Assembly: GCF_000758605.1 (NCBI RefSeq)
Contig: NZ_CP009282.1
Span: forward strand, 1,550,001-1,614,000
Reading direction: 5' to 3'
From: Paenibacillus sp. FSL R5-0912
GTDB taxonomy: Bacteria > Bacillota > Bacilli > Paenibacillales > Paenibacillaceae
Length of the DNA stretch: 64,000 nt
Positions 1-10,798 of the stretch are shown here, piece by piece; positions within the stretch are counted from its first letter, which is position 1; each line of letters starts with the position of its first letter. The notes under the pieces were generated by a model, which was not told the DNA's origin, did not search any database, and worked only from the letters and a program-made list of their open reading frames with translations. A program made the position numbers and the translations under genes.

Positions 1-1
1 C

Positions 2-922
<921 letters not shown>

Positions 923-1027
923 GACATATACTTAAGACTACATGAACCATAGGTGATTCTCAGATGCGGCCGTAATTTTGCGAGCCGCATTTGGGGATTT
1001 ATGGACAATTTGCAGGAGGTGCTCAGC

Positions 1028-2569
1028 ATGCGGAAAATATATGTGTTCGACACGACGCTGCGTGACGGAGAGCAGTCACCGGGTGTGAACCTCAACACGC
1101 GCGAGAAGGTGGAAATCGCCTATCAGCTGGAGAAGCTGGGAATTGACCGGATGGAAGCTGGATTCCCTGCGGCTTCACCCGGAGATCTGGCTGCGGTTAA
1201 CGCAGTGGCCAGAGCCGTGAAGAACGTCACTTTGATTGGCCTCTCCCGTTCTAGAGAGAGTGATATCGATGCGGTTAAGGAAGCGCTGCAGGGTGCACAG
1301 GATCCTTGTATTCATATTTTTCTTGCTACATCACCGATTCACCGCCAGCACAAGCTCCGTATGGATAAAGCACAGGTACTGGAAACTGCGCAGTCGGCTA
1401 TCCGTTATGCCAAGAAATATTTCCCCAAGCTGGAGTTCTCTTTGGAGGATGCCGGCCGGACAGAACGTGATTTCATGGCTGAAATGGTGTCGATGGCGAT
1501 CCGTGAAGGTGCCAATGTGGTGAACATCCCTGACACTGTGGGCTATTTGAATCCTTCGGAATACGGAGCTATTTTCAAATTCCTGAAGGATACGGTGCCT
1601 GATATCGAACGTGTACAGCTCAGTGCACATTGTCATAATGATCTGGGGATGGCCACCGCCAATACGCTGGCTGCCATTCAGAATGGTGCGGATCAGATCG
1701 AAGGGACCATTAACGGCATTGGTGAGCGGGCAGGAAATACAGCGATTGAAGAGGTAGCTCTGGCGCTGGAGACCCGGAGCGAATTTTTTGACGCCAAAAC
1801 TTCACTGGTCCTGTCGGAAATATCCCGTACCAGCCGCTTGGTCAGCAAGCTGACCGGGATGGTAGTGCCCGGGAATAAAGCCATCGTCGGTGCCAACGCC
1901 TTCGCCCATGAATCCGGTATTCATCAGGATGGCATGCTGAAGGAGAAGACCACCTACGAGATCATGACACCTGAAACGATCGGCCTCAAAGAGAGCAAGC
2001 TGGTGCTCGGCAAGCACTCCGGACGCCATGCCTTCCGCGACAAGCTCAGTGATCTGGGCTATGACGTCCCGGAGGAAGAGCTGAATGCCGCTTTTGCCAA
2101 GTTCAAGGATCTGGCGGACAAGAAGAAGGAAGTCTCGGATGAGGATATTCTGGCTCTTCTGGAAGAGAAGCTGATCGATACACCGGAGACCTTCAGCCTG
2201 CAGACGATATATGTGACTTATGGTAATGAAGCTACGCCAACGGCCAAAGTTATTATTAACGGGCAGGAGCCGCAGCCGATTGTGGCAGTTGCTGAGGGCA
2301 ATGGTTCCGTAGACGCGATCTATAACGCCATTGATCAGGCTACTGGTGAAGAAGTCACCTTGGGAGACTATTCGATCAAGGCAGTCAGCAGAGGCAAAGA
2401 CGCGCAGGGTGAGGTTCATGTTGTGCTGTCCCAAGGCGAAATCGCAGCGCAGGGCCGCGGACTCAGTACCGATATTCTGGAAGCGAGTGCCAGAGCCTAT
2501 CTGGATGCGCTGAACAAGCTGATTGAGAAGCGTAAGTCGCTGCTCCCGGCTGACCAGGCCAGCCTGTAA
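1028..2569 (+). CDS. leuA: 2-isopropylmalate synthase
   Basis: First committed step of leucine synthesis: condenses acetyl-CoA with 2-oxoisovalerate. It belongs to the DRE-TIM metallolyases: FDTTLRDGEQSPG opens the barrel at residues 6-18, the HCHND metal motif lies near residue 200, and the C-terminal 120 residues form the LeuA regulatory (leucine feedback) domain. The length of 513 residues is normal for the long bacterial form. I start at ATG 1028 rather than the longer open frame from 953, because AGGAGGT at 1013-1020 sits 7 bases upstream and the protein then begins MRKIYVFDTTLRDG as in homologues. It follows ilvC directly and a strong terminator closes the unit. leuB is about 12 kb downstream and leuC/leuD are not in the window. 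Confidence 0.96.
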   Translation: MRKIYVFDTTLRDGEQSPGVNLNTREKVEIAYQLEKLGIDRMEAGFPAASPGDLAAVNAVARAVKNVTLIGLSRSRESDIDAVKEALQGAQDPCIHIFLATSPIHRQHKLRMDKAQVLETAQSAIRYAKKYFPKLEFSLEDAGRTERDFMAEMVSMAIREGANVVNIPDTVGYLNPSEYGAIFKFLKDTVPDIERVQLSAHCHNDLGMATANTLAAIQNGADQIEGTINGIGERAGNTAIEEVALALETRSEFFDAKTSLVLSEISRTSRLVSKLTGMVVPGNKAIVGANAFAHESGIHQDGMLKEKTTYEIMTPETIGLKESKLVLGKHSGRHAFRDKLSDLGYDVPEEELNAAFAKFKDLADKKKEVSDEDILALLEEKLIDTPETFSLQTIYVTYGNEATPTAKVIINGQEPQPIVAVAEGNGSVDAIYNAIDQATGEEVTLGDYSIKAVSRGKDAQGEVHVVLSQGEIAAQGRGLSTDILEASARAYLDALNKLIEKRKSLLPADQASL

Positions 2570-2610
2570 ACGGTATATATAGTAGCTTTAACTTAATTGA
2601 AACCTATGGT

Positions 2611-2664
2611 TAAGCCATTGGGCCAGCAGAACATTCTGCTGACCGGATGGCTTTTTTTGTTTTT
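2611..2664 (+). terminator. Rho-independent terminator after leuA
   Basis: Imperfect inverted repeat (AAGCCATTGGGCCAGCAG paired with CTGCTGACCGGATGGCTT) followed by TTTTTTTGTTTTT. It ends the ilvC-leuA transcript. Confidence 0.85.
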
Positions 2665-2897
2665 CCTGGGGGAATTATGGTCTATGAGCGGTTTGTCAGT
2701 GATTTATCAGTGACTTTAGTTACAATTTAACTTGTCATAAACACGCCTTTTGGCACTTTCTTTGTCAATACTAAGCGGTTTTTAGGAAATTGGAGTGAGA
2801 AATGGAGAAATTACTTAGCTGTTCAGAAAATGTTCATGTCACTGCTCTAATGTCTAATCTGATCATTCCACGACTGAGGTAAGAACAAATTATACAT
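2665..2897 (+). other. AT-rich leader region before the adhesin gene
   Basis: No protein gene of normal size. It presumably holds the adhesin promoter, but I see no hexamer pair good enough to place it. A 26-codon ORF (ATG 2802, stop ending 2882) follows a GGAG at suitable spacing and ends 15 bases before the adhesin ATG; it could be a leader peptide or chance. Confidence 0.4.
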
Positions 2898-5800
2898 ATG
2901 AAAGAGGGAGAGGTCTTGAGATTATTGAAAAAGAAAAAATGGGCACTGGGGCTTGGAATAATACTATTTGTAACAACATTTGCTCAGGCAATGGGTTTCT
3001 TCACCAATGTAAATGCGGATGCAGTGAACACAGAAATTACCGAAGATATTGTTAAAACTGTAACACTCTCGGTTTACGAAAATGGGATGCAGGTTACGGA
3101 TAGTGTGTACAAGCTGGATTCTATGGTTAAGCTGAATTTGACATATGAGCTTCCGGATGCAAAGTATGACAAAGGCGCTACATACACGTACACCCTTCCT
3201 TCCCAATTAAAAATTAATCAAACGTATTCCGGTACGCTGGTTAATAGTGAATTCGCTAATGGAATCGGTACTTATACTGTAGGTGCTGATAATAAAGTCG
3301 TATTTGTTTTTAATGAAAATATTGAAGGGCTATTAGATATAAAAGGCACTTTTTGGGTTGAATCTACCCTAAGCTCAACTACAGTTACCGGCAGCACAAC
3401 GCAGGTGCTCCATTTTCCGATAGCGGGAAATGCCAATAACTCAATTACACTCCAGGTTCAACCCAGTAACGGCAAAGCTATCACCAAAACCGGAACACCA
3501 ATGCCGCAAAAATATAATGCCAGCAGTATTGACTGGACGGTTGATGTAAATACGCTTTTGAACAAACTTGATAATGCTGTAATTACGGACCCCATGCAGA
3601 CAGGCTTGGAGCTGGATCCGGCTTCTATTGCTGTATATGCCTTGACGGTGGATGTTAAAGGAAACTTAACCCTTGGCGGGCAGGTCAGTTCTGCACTCTA
3701 TGACACGACCGCAAGTGATCTGACCAAACTGGATCTGAAATTCAAAAATTCAATAAATGAAGCCTACCGGATAAAGTTTACTACCAAGAACATAAGTACT
3801 ACAGAGCAAACAAAGTTTAATAATACAGCTACACTGACTGCTAATGGCTCACCTCAATCTGCCTCTGCAGAGGTTAATATTAACTTGGGCAAAACGCTGG
3901 AAAAGTTTACAAGCGGATATAATTCCTCAGATGAGACTATTACTTGGGAGATTCGGTTCAATTATAATGAAAAGTCAATAACGTCAAATAATGCTGTCCT
4001 GACTGACTATTTCAACATAACCCAAGACTATGTTGCTGATTCAATGATTATCTATAAAGTCAAGCTCGATCAAAATGGGTCTGGAACAGATGACGGAACG
4101 TTGCTTGCAGATACGGATTATACGCTTACCCAACTACCTGACGTATCAGGTACAGCTGGATTTAAGCTTCAGTTCAACCATGATATTCAATCTGCCTACC
4201 GGATTGTCTATAAGACAAAGGTAGCTGAGCGGGTATACACTGGTGAGAGCATCGTAAATAAGGCGACTTATAACGGGCAAACTGTTCAAGCGAGTACTTC
4301 GACTACCCAACGTATTTTGAACAAGCAGGCTGTAAATAACGGTACGGATGTAGACTACTTGAACAAGACCGTGAAATGGACTATTAAGGTTAATGAAGAC
4401 AGCAGAACTATGACAAACCTGGTACTTACCGATAAATTTACTAACGCAGGATTGCAACTGATCGGGAAACCGGATATTTCGCCTGCGCTTGTTGAAGGTA
4501 CAGATTATGAGATCACCAATTTAGGCTCTGGTGAATTTAAGGTGAATGAGGGTTTTGAGATTAAATTTTTAAAGCCAATTACTAAGGCTTACACGATTAC
4601 GTACAGTACAAAATTTGATTATTACTCATTGATCACTGCTTCAAAATATTTCATTAATACTGCATCCATTGTGTGGAATGAAAAAACATCAAGCAGTGCT
4701 CAGACATCAAGTTCAACATTCACTCCAGACGGTAAGGTTATTAAGAATGGATTTAAGACAGGAAAGTATGATATAGCCAGTAAGAAAATCACCTGGACAG
4801 TTGGAGCGAACTATAATAAAAGAGTGCTCGCTGCAGGTGCGGAGCTGGTTGATACCCTTCCGGCGGGTCAGCAGGTAGTTGCGGGTACTGTAATCGTTAA
4901 TAAGCTGAATTATGGTGCTGATGGAGCACATTACTCTGTAAATCCTGCTTTGGTTGAGGGTACAGACTACACAGTTACTGTAACAGATAAATTGCTCAAG
5001 GTTAAATTCAAAGACAGCGTGGATTATGCTTTCTATGTAGTTTTTAAAACGGAGTTCAAAGACGGTGATATTAACCTGTCTAGCGTTGCTAATAACGCCA
5101 TTTTGAATAACTCGGACGATAAGCCAGTCTCGGAAGTATTATCCGGTAGTGCAAGTGTAACGAATGGCGGACAATATGTAACAAAAACCGGATCCCGGGA
5201 TAGTTCTGATCAAACTATCATTAACTGGACAGTAACGATTAATGCAAACCAGTCAAACGTGAGCAATGTTCAAGTCGTGGATACTCCGAGTAGTAATCAG
5301 GTACTGCTTCCTGAAAGCTTCCAGCTGGTTGAGACCACTGTTAACCCTGCGAACGGTACTGTAAATGTTACGGCTACCAAGCTTGAGCGTGACAAGGATT
5401 ATACGCTGGATTTCATCACGGATAGTACCGGCAAGGATACATTCAAGCTGGCATTTACGAACACCATTAATAAACCATACATTCTCACCTATAAGTCAGT
5501 CATTGCGGCAGTAGGGACCGTACCTGTAACCAATGCTGTATCGTTCAGTGGATTGGGGTCCCAACTGGTAAGTAAACCTTCTTCATTCACCCAAAACTTC
5601 ACCATCGTTGATACCGGAGGCACGGGAAGCGGTGTGAAAGGCTCGCTTAAGGTGCTGAAAACAAATGCAGACCAAACTAAAAATCTGCAGGGTGCTGAGT
5701 TCTCCCTGGATCGTATTGTAGGCACAGAACTGAAGGATACAGTGAAAGCAGCCAGCGATTCAGCTGGCAATCTGGAGTTCACTAATTTGCGGGCCGGTAA

Positions 5801-8800
5801 ATATGTTCTAAAGGAAACAAAGGCACCCTCCGGATATGCACTGGATACTACAGTGCGGACGGTAACCATTAATTCTTCTACACCTGTTCTGCTGACCGTT
5901 ACGAATGATTATAACGGCTCGCTCAAGCTGACTAAGGTTGCTCAGGATGATTCGTCCAGAAAACTTGCAGGTGCAGAATTTGAACTGTATGATACTACGA
6001 ATAAATTGGTCGAAACGGGAACTACCGATTCAAACGGCGTAGTATTATTTACGAAATTAATGGGAGGAAGCTACACATACAAAGAAACTAAAGCACCGGC
6101 TGGATATAAGCTTAATGGTAATAGTGTTCCCGTAACTATTGATCCGGCTCAACAAAAGGCCGTGACGGTTACTAATGAAGCACTTCAAGGTTCGCTTAAG
6201 CTAATAAAGGTAGATAAAGATGATGCAACGAAGAAGCTTGCAGGAGCAAAGTTTGAGTTATACAATTCCAGCAATACTCTAGTGGCAACATCTACTACCA
6301 ATGCCAGCGGGGAAATTGTATTCAGTAATTTAAAGTTCGGAACCTATTTCTATCAGGAAACAGCTGCTCCGGCCGGATATGAATTGGATTCAACAAAGCA
6401 GAGCATTACGATTGATTCGGATGTGCAGAAGGTTCTGGAACCGATCAAGAATACAGCAATTCTGGGCTCACTCAAGCTCGTTAAGGTAGATGCAGCTGAC
6501 AGTACGAAGAAGCTTGCCGGAGCGAAGTTCGAGTTGTACAATTCCAGCGATGCCATGGTGGCAGCGGCAACTACTAACGCCAGTGGTGAAATTATTTTCG
6601 ATAATCTGAAGATTGGAGCATATACACTGGAGGAAACCAAGGCTCCGGCCGGATATGATTTGGATTCCACGGTGCGCAACCTCACGATTAGTTCGAAAGT
6701 ACAGCAGGTGCTGGCTCCAATTACGAATAAAGAAACCTTGGGTTCACTCAAGCTTGTTAAAGTAGATGCCGCGGACGGAACGAAGCAGCTTGCCGGAGCG
6801 AAGTTCGAACTGTACAATTCCAGCGATGCTATGGTGGCAACGGCGACTACCAGTGCCAATGGTGAAATAGTTTTCAATAATTTGAAGCTTGGAGACTATA
6901 CACTGAAGGAGACCGAAGCTCCAACTGGGTATGAATTGGATGAGACGGTGCGTAATGTCCAGATTGATTCGAAAGTACAGCAGGTTCTGCCGTCGATCCC
7001 CAATAAAGCAACCACAGGCTCACTCAAGCTCATAAAGGTGGATGCAGCGGACGGAACGAAGAAGCTTGCAGGAGCAAAGTTCGAATTATACAATTCCAGC
7101 AATACTGTGGTTGCGGCAGGGACTACCAATGCCAATGGTGAAATTGTATTCGATGATTTGAAGCTTGGAACGTATACACTGGAGGAAGTCAAGGCTCCAA
7201 CCGGATATGATTTAGATGGAATAGTGCGTAGTATCAAGATTGATTCAAAGGATCAGCAGGTGCTGGACCCAATTAAGAACACCAAAACCTTGGGCTCACT
7301 CAAGATAAGTAAGGTAGATTATTATAATGTGAATAAAAAGCTGGCCGGAGCAGAGTTCAGACTCACGAATACCAGCACAAATGTAGCGGTGACGGGTGTT
7401 ACGAATGCCGATGGTGAGATTGAATTCACTGATCTGAATCTTGGGGACTATACCCTGGTGGAAACCAAGGCCCCATACGGATATGATTTGGATGCAAGGG
7501 TACGCAATGTCAAGATTACTTCGAAGGATCAGCTTGTACTGAGCCCAATTGCAAATATAGAGACCATAGGCTCGATTAAGTTTGTTAAGGTCGATGCAAC
7601 TGACGGGAATAAGAAGCTTGAAGGAGCTGTATTCAAGCTCACGAATTCCAGCAAGGTTGTGGTAGGAACAAAGACTACCAATGCCAATGGTGAAATTGTG
7701 TTTGAAAATTTAAAGGTCGGAGTCTATACCCTGGAGGAGACTGCCGCTCCAGCCGGATATGACTTGGAGGGGACTCCACAGAATATCACGATTGATTCCA
7801 ATGTACAGAAGGTGCTCGACCCTATTAAGAACCAGGAGACCCTGGGTTCGCTCAAGCTCATCAAGGTAGACGCCGCTGATGCCGCCAAAAAGCTTACGGG
7901 AGCAGAGTTCAAGCTTACGAATTCCAGCAGCGGTGCGGTAGTAACAGGCACCACCAATGTTAGTGGTGAACTGGTATTTAATGATTTGAAGCTAGGCAAA
8001 TACACACTGGAGGAAACCAAGGCTCCAGCCGGGTATGATCTGGATGGAACAGTGCGTAACATCACAATCAGCGGGAAGGCCCAGCAGGTGCTGGCTCCCA
8101 TTCAGAACGTGGAAACCTTGGGTTCGCTCAAGCTCATCAAGGTAGACGTCGCTGATGCCGCCAAAAAGCTTGCCGGAGCAGAGTTCAAGCTCACGAATTC
8201 CAGCAAGGTTGTGGTAGCAACGAAAACTACCAATGCGAACGGTGAAATTGTGTTCGATGAGTTGAAGCTGGGCACGTACACGCTGGAAGAAACCAAGGCG
8301 CCAACAGGATATGAAATAGATTCAACGGAGCGCACTATTACGATTAATTCAAAGGTGCAGCAGGTATTAGCACCAATCACAAACCAAGAGACCTTGGGTT
8401 CAATCAAGCTCGTTAAGATCGCCGAAGGTAATGCAGCGAGAAAGCTTGCCGGGGCTGAGTTTAAGCTTTATGATTCCAGCAAGAGCGTAGTTGCAACGGG
8501 AATTACCGACATGAATGGTGAGATTGAATTTAAGGATTTGAAGCTTGGAGTATACACACTGCAGGAAACCGTGGCTCCTATAGGCTATTATTTGGATTCA
8601 TCGGAGCGCAGCATCATCATTGATTCGAAGGTACAACAGGTGCTGGCCCCAATTACGAATAAAGACATACCGGCACCGACAGGAGCGCCCGGAACGTACC
8701 CGGTGGTTACCCCAACACCTACTCCGGTTAGTACGGTAACGCCAGGTGTAACTAGTACACCTGGTCCTTCAGCAACAGGAGTACCTGGCGTAGCGGTTAC

Positions 8801-9272
8801 ACCGGGACCTACACCAATAGCGACCTTAAGTCCTACTGCACCTGCAGTAAGCAGTACACCGACGCCACAGGCTACGTCAGCAACTACTGTTCAGGATATT
8901 CCAATCGAGGGGGAGATTCCGCTGGGCGGCATTCCAAGCCTTAGCGTGGAACCGACACATGGTACAGTAGTCGTTACACCAGACGGCAAATGGACTTATA
9001 CTCCTGATCCGGGATATACCGGCAAGGATAAGTTCACCATTACTGTAACGGATGAAGACAGCAATGATCAGGATATTATTATTGAGGTGGGTGTTGACGA
9101 AGTGCCGACAGGTACGGTAACTGATACAACCTCCAGTGAAGATGGCCTGCCTGGAGATCTCCCTAAGACAGGTGAAGAAAGCCCGCTTCCATTGTATCTG
9201 ATGGGTGGAGGACTGATCGTTCTGGGGATAATCCTGGCACGGAGATTCAAGACACGCAATAAACCGGAGTAA
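2898..9272 (+). CDS. LPXTG-anchored Cna/SpaA-repeat surface adhesin
   Basis: Very large cell-wall-anchored surface protein. In order: basic N-terminus and signal peptide (residues ~10-40, cleavage near NADA); a first beta domain; five related ~140-residue modules of the collagen-binding-adhesin (Cna A-like) type starting near residues 197, 336, 476, 615 and 762, each with the pattern K..-(I/V)xWTVxxN and a terminal YxIxYxT; eleven ~92-residue SpaA/Cna-B prealbumin-like repeats (residues 915-1922) with GSLKLxKVD at the start and ETKAPxGY inside, the family pattern for Lys-Asn isopeptide bonds; a Pro/Thr-rich wall-spanning segment; an Ig-like module (DGKWTYTPDPGYTG); then LPKTG at residue 2088, a hydrophobic helix and a basic tail, a class A sortase signal. 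ATG 2898 lacks a good ribosome site; TTG 2916 has GAGGGAG five bases upstream and may be the true start. Ligand unknown. Confidence 0.93.
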   Translation: MKEGEVLRLLKKKKWALGLGIILFVTTFAQAMGFFTNVNADAVNTEITEDIVKTVTLSVYENGMQVTDSVYKLDSMVKLNLTYELPDAKYDKGATYTYTLPSQLKINQTYSGTLVNSEFANGIGTYTVGADNKVVFVFNENIEGLLDIKGTFWVESTLSSTTVTGSTTQVLHFPIAGNANNSITLQVQPSNGKAITKTGTPMPQKYNASSIDWTVDVNTLLNKLDNAVITDPMQTGLELDPASIAVYALTVDVKGNLTLGGQVSSALYDTTASDLTKLDLKFKNSINEAYRIKFTTKNISTTEQTKFNNTATLTANGSPQSASAEVNINLGKTLEKFTSGYNSSDETITWEIRFNYNEKSITSNNAVLTDYFNITQDYVADSMIIYKVKLDQNGSGTDDGTLLADTDYTLTQLPDVSGTAGFKLQFNHDIQSAYRIVYKTKVAERVYTGESIVNKATYNGQTVQASTSTTQRILNKQAVNNGTDVDYLNKTVKWTIKVNEDSRTMTNLVLTDKFTNAGLQLIGKPDISPALVEGTDYEITNLGSGEFKVNEGFEIKFLKPITKAYTITYSTKFDYYSLITASKYFINTASIVWNEKTSSSAQTSSSTFTPDGKVIKNGFKTGKYDIASKKITWTVGANYNKRVLAAGAELVDTLPAGQQVVAGTVIVNKLNYGADGAHYSVNPALVEGTDYTVTVTDKLLKVKFKDSVDYAFYVVFKTEFKDGDINLSSVANNAILNNSDDKPVSEVLSGSASVTNGGQYVTKTGSRDSSDQTIINWTVTINANQSNVSNVQVVDTPSSNQVLLPESFQLVETTVNPANGTVNVTATKLERDKDYTLDFITDSTGKDTFKLAFTNTINKPYILTYKSVIAAVGTVPVTNAVSFSGLGSQLVSKPSSFTQNFTIVDTGGTGSGVKGSLKVLKTNADQTKNLQGAEFSLDRIVGTELKDTVKAASDSAGNLEFTNLRAGKYVLKETKAPSGYALDTTVRTVTINSSTPVLLTVTNDYNGSLKLTKVAQDDSSRKLAGAEFELYDTTNKLVETGTTDSNGVVLFTKLMGGSYTYKETKAPAGYKLNGNSVPVTIDPAQQKAVTVTNEALQGSLKLIKVDKDDATKKLAGAKFELYNSSNTLVATSTTNASGEIVFSNLKFGTYFYQETAAPAGYELDSTKQSITIDSDVQKVLEPIKNTAILGSLKLVKVDAADSTKKLAGAKFELYNSSDAMVAAATTNASGEIIFDNLKIGAYTLEETKAPAGYDLDSTVRNLTISSKVQQVLAPITNKETLGSLKLVKVDAADGTKQLAGAKFELYNSSDAMVATATTSANGEIVFNNLKLGDYTLKETEAPTGYELDETVRNVQIDSKVQQVLPSIPNKATTGSLKLIKVDAADGTKKLAGAKFELYNSSNTVVAAGTTNANGEIVFDDLKLGTYTLEEVKAPTGYDLDGIVRSIKIDSKDQQVLDPIKNTKTLGSLKISKVDYYNVNKKLAGAEFRLTNTSTNVAVTGVTNADGEIEFTDLNLGDYTLVETKAPYGYDLDARVRNVKITSKDQLVLSPIANIETIGSIKFVKVDATDGNKKLEGAVFKLTNSSKVVVGTKTTNANGEIVFENLKVGVYTLEETAAPAGYDLEGTPQNITIDSNVQKVLDPIKNQETLGSLKLIKVDAADAAKKLTGAEFKLTNSSSGAVVTGTTNVSGELVFNDLKLGKYTLEETKAPAGYDLDGTVRNITISGKAQQVLAPIQNVETLGSLKLIKVDVADAAKKLAGAEFKLTNSSKVVVATKTTNANGEIVFDELKLGTYTLEETKAPTGYEIDSTERTITINSKVQQVLAPITNQETLGSIKLVKIAEGNAARKLAGAEFKLYDSSKSVVATGITDMNGEIEFKDLKLGVYTLQETVAPIGYYLDSSERSIIIDSKVQQVLAPITNKDIPAPTGAPGTYPVVTPTPTPVSTVTPGVTSTPGPSATGVPGVAVTPGPTPIATLSPTAPAVSSTPTPQATSATTVQDIPIEGEIPLGGIPSLSVEPTHGTVVVTPDGKWTYTPDPGYTGKDKFTITVTDEDSNDQDIIIEVGVDEVPTGTVTDTTSSEDGLPGDLPKTGEESPLPLYLMGGGLIVLGIILARRFKTRNKPE
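5640..8663 (+). repeat. Eleven tandem ~279-bp SpaA-domain repeats
   Basis: In-frame tandem copies begin near 5640, 5913, 6189, 6468, 6747, 7017, 7299, 7569, 7848, 8127 and 8400. Middle copies are nearly identical over long stretches while the first and last are more diverged, as expected if copy number changes by recombination. Each encodes one SpaA-type domain of the surface adhesin. Confidence 0.9.
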
Positions 9273-9309
9273 TAAGTGATAGCATAAACAAGGTTACAGT
9301 GGTATACAG

Positions 9310-9353
9310 ACAACCCGCCCGAAGCAAATGCTCCGGGCGGGTTGTCTTGTTCT
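9310..9353. terminator. Bidirectional terminator between adhesin and response regulator
   Basis: Perfect 12-bp stem ACAACCCGCCCG/CGGGCGGGTTGT, followed on the plus strand by CTTGTTCTT. It lies between the convergent genes ending at 9272 and 9381 and could serve both. Confidence 0.8.
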
Positions 9354-9380
9354 TATATTCAGCAGAAGCATAAGATTAAT

Positions 9381-10526
9381 TCACAGACTTCTGAAATTAT
9401 TCTGCTTCCATTCCTCGTACCACCGGGTTATATTTGCCGGCAGGCTGATCCCCAGTTCCCCGTTCCAAAGAGCTGTCATCGTGTTATATTGCTCCTCAAC
9501 CCCTGAGCGTTCACCGATGATATCATACGTTTTCATAAGTCCGAAATATCCCTGCTCGAAATAAGGCTGAAGACGGACAAGACGCTGATATATCGTAACA
9601 GCCTCCGGGAGTTTGCTGGTCTCTATATAGAATGCTGCCAGACTCAGTGCATGATGCAGCCAGATCGTCCGGAGCCGCTGACGTTCACTCTCAGCCCACA
9701 AATAATCGTAGTCGGCCAAATAATCACCAGTGTAGAAATCCAGCAGACGCTGATGCTCTTGAATATTGCCTGCACTGACCGGCTCCAGAGTAAGAAGGCC
9801 TTTCTCCCATTCGTAGCTGTCAATTAAAGCGCCTCCGGTCTCCAGGGTATAGCCTTCTCCGCCGCTGACATTATTGATGGGGAGATCGATTTCTCCCTGC
9901 TTCAAGCACTGCCTTACCTGATAAATGGTAGTGTACAGGTGGGTTGAGGCTTTTTTGAGATTGAAATCAGGCCACAGGAGATCGATCAGGCTGTCCTTGC
10001 TGACAAACCGGTTACGGTTATGGAAAAGATAAGCAAACAGCTCCTGGGCTTTCGAGGTACGCCAGCGAATATTGCTTAGTGGCTGTCCGCCGCGCTCGAA
10101 ACGCAGGGACTGGAGGCTGCGGATCATGATTTGATGATCTGCAATTTTCTTGTCGGGCTCCAGCTCTATCCGTTCCTCCAGCCGCTGGATAGTCTTCACC
10201 AGCCTGCTTCTGCTTACCGGCTTCAATACATAATCAAGCGCGTTTAGTTCAAAAGCATCTACAGCGTAGTTATTGTATGCGGTCACAAATATGATTTTGG
10301 CACGGGGGCAAAGATTCTGCAGGATTTCACCAGCTTGAACTCCATTCATCTCGGGCATATCAATATCCAGGAAAATAACTTCCGGGTCCAGCTCCGGCGC
10401 TGCTTTTACCGCTTCATAAGGGTCTGTAAAAGCGGCAAGGATCTGTACTGACGTTAATTCTTCAAGCATGAGCTGAAGTTTTATAAGTGCAAGACGTTCA
10501 TCATCCACTAGCATAGCTCGAATCAT
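9381..10526 (-). CDS. Response regulator with REC, winged-helix and BTAD domains
   Basis: Cytoplasmic two-component response regulator. Residues 1-120 are a receiver domain with the acidic pocket D8-D9, phospho-acceptor D54 (in FLDIDMPEMNG), T82 and K102. Residues ~150-245 form an OmpR-like winged helix, and ~255-375 a BTAD helical repeat domain as in SARP-type activators. The 381-residue length fits this REC-SARP class, common in Bacillota. Start ATG 10526 has GGAAAG and GGTGG upstream on the minus strand. No histidine kinase adjoins it, so it is an orphan here. It is convergent with the adhesin gene; a role in controlling surface structures is only a guess from position. Confidence 0.88.
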   Translation of the reverse strand: MIRAMLVDDERLALIKLQLMLEELTSVQILAAFTDPYEAVKAAPELDPEVIFLDIDMPEMNGVQAGEILQNLCPRAKIIFVTAYNNYAVDAFELNALDYVLKPVSRSRLVKTIQRLEERIELEPDKKIADHQIMIRSLQSLRFERGGQPLSNIRWRTSKAQELFAYLFHNRNRFVSKDSLIDLLWPDFNLKKASTHLYTTIYQVRQCLKQGEIDLPINNVSGGEGYTLETGGALIDSYEWEKGLLTLEPVSAGNIQEHQRLLDFYTGDYLADYDYLWAESERQRLRTIWLHHALSLAAFYIETSKLPEAVTIYQRLVRLQPYFEQGYFGLMKTYDIIGERSGVEEQYNTMTALWNGELGISLPANITRWYEEWKQNNFRSL

Positions 10527-10798
10527 TTCTGTCCACCGCTTTCCTTATCTTTATCGCTGAAACGGATAACATGCTCTTAAGGGGGAGCAGCCGCTTCTAT
10601 TTGTATGCTGCCTAGCCATGATGATAAATGATTTCGACAAGAAAAGGGAATTCCCTTTCTGTAGAGGATAAGCTCCATGTAGGATATAGTAAAGTAGAAT
10701 AGACTACAAAAATTATTTTTAAAAAATTCTACATATCCTGCAGGGGCATCAGCCTGCCCGGCGTCTAACGTTATGTAACTGAAGGAGGGGAGAATTAC

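Noticed and set aside
6353..8407. Several minus-strand ORFs across the SpaA repeats
   Set aside because: Regular shadows created by the tandem repeat in the sense gene.
10760..10767. CGTCTAA as an autoregulated ECF -10 element before the sigma gene
   Set aside because: No TGAAC-like -35 at the right distance.
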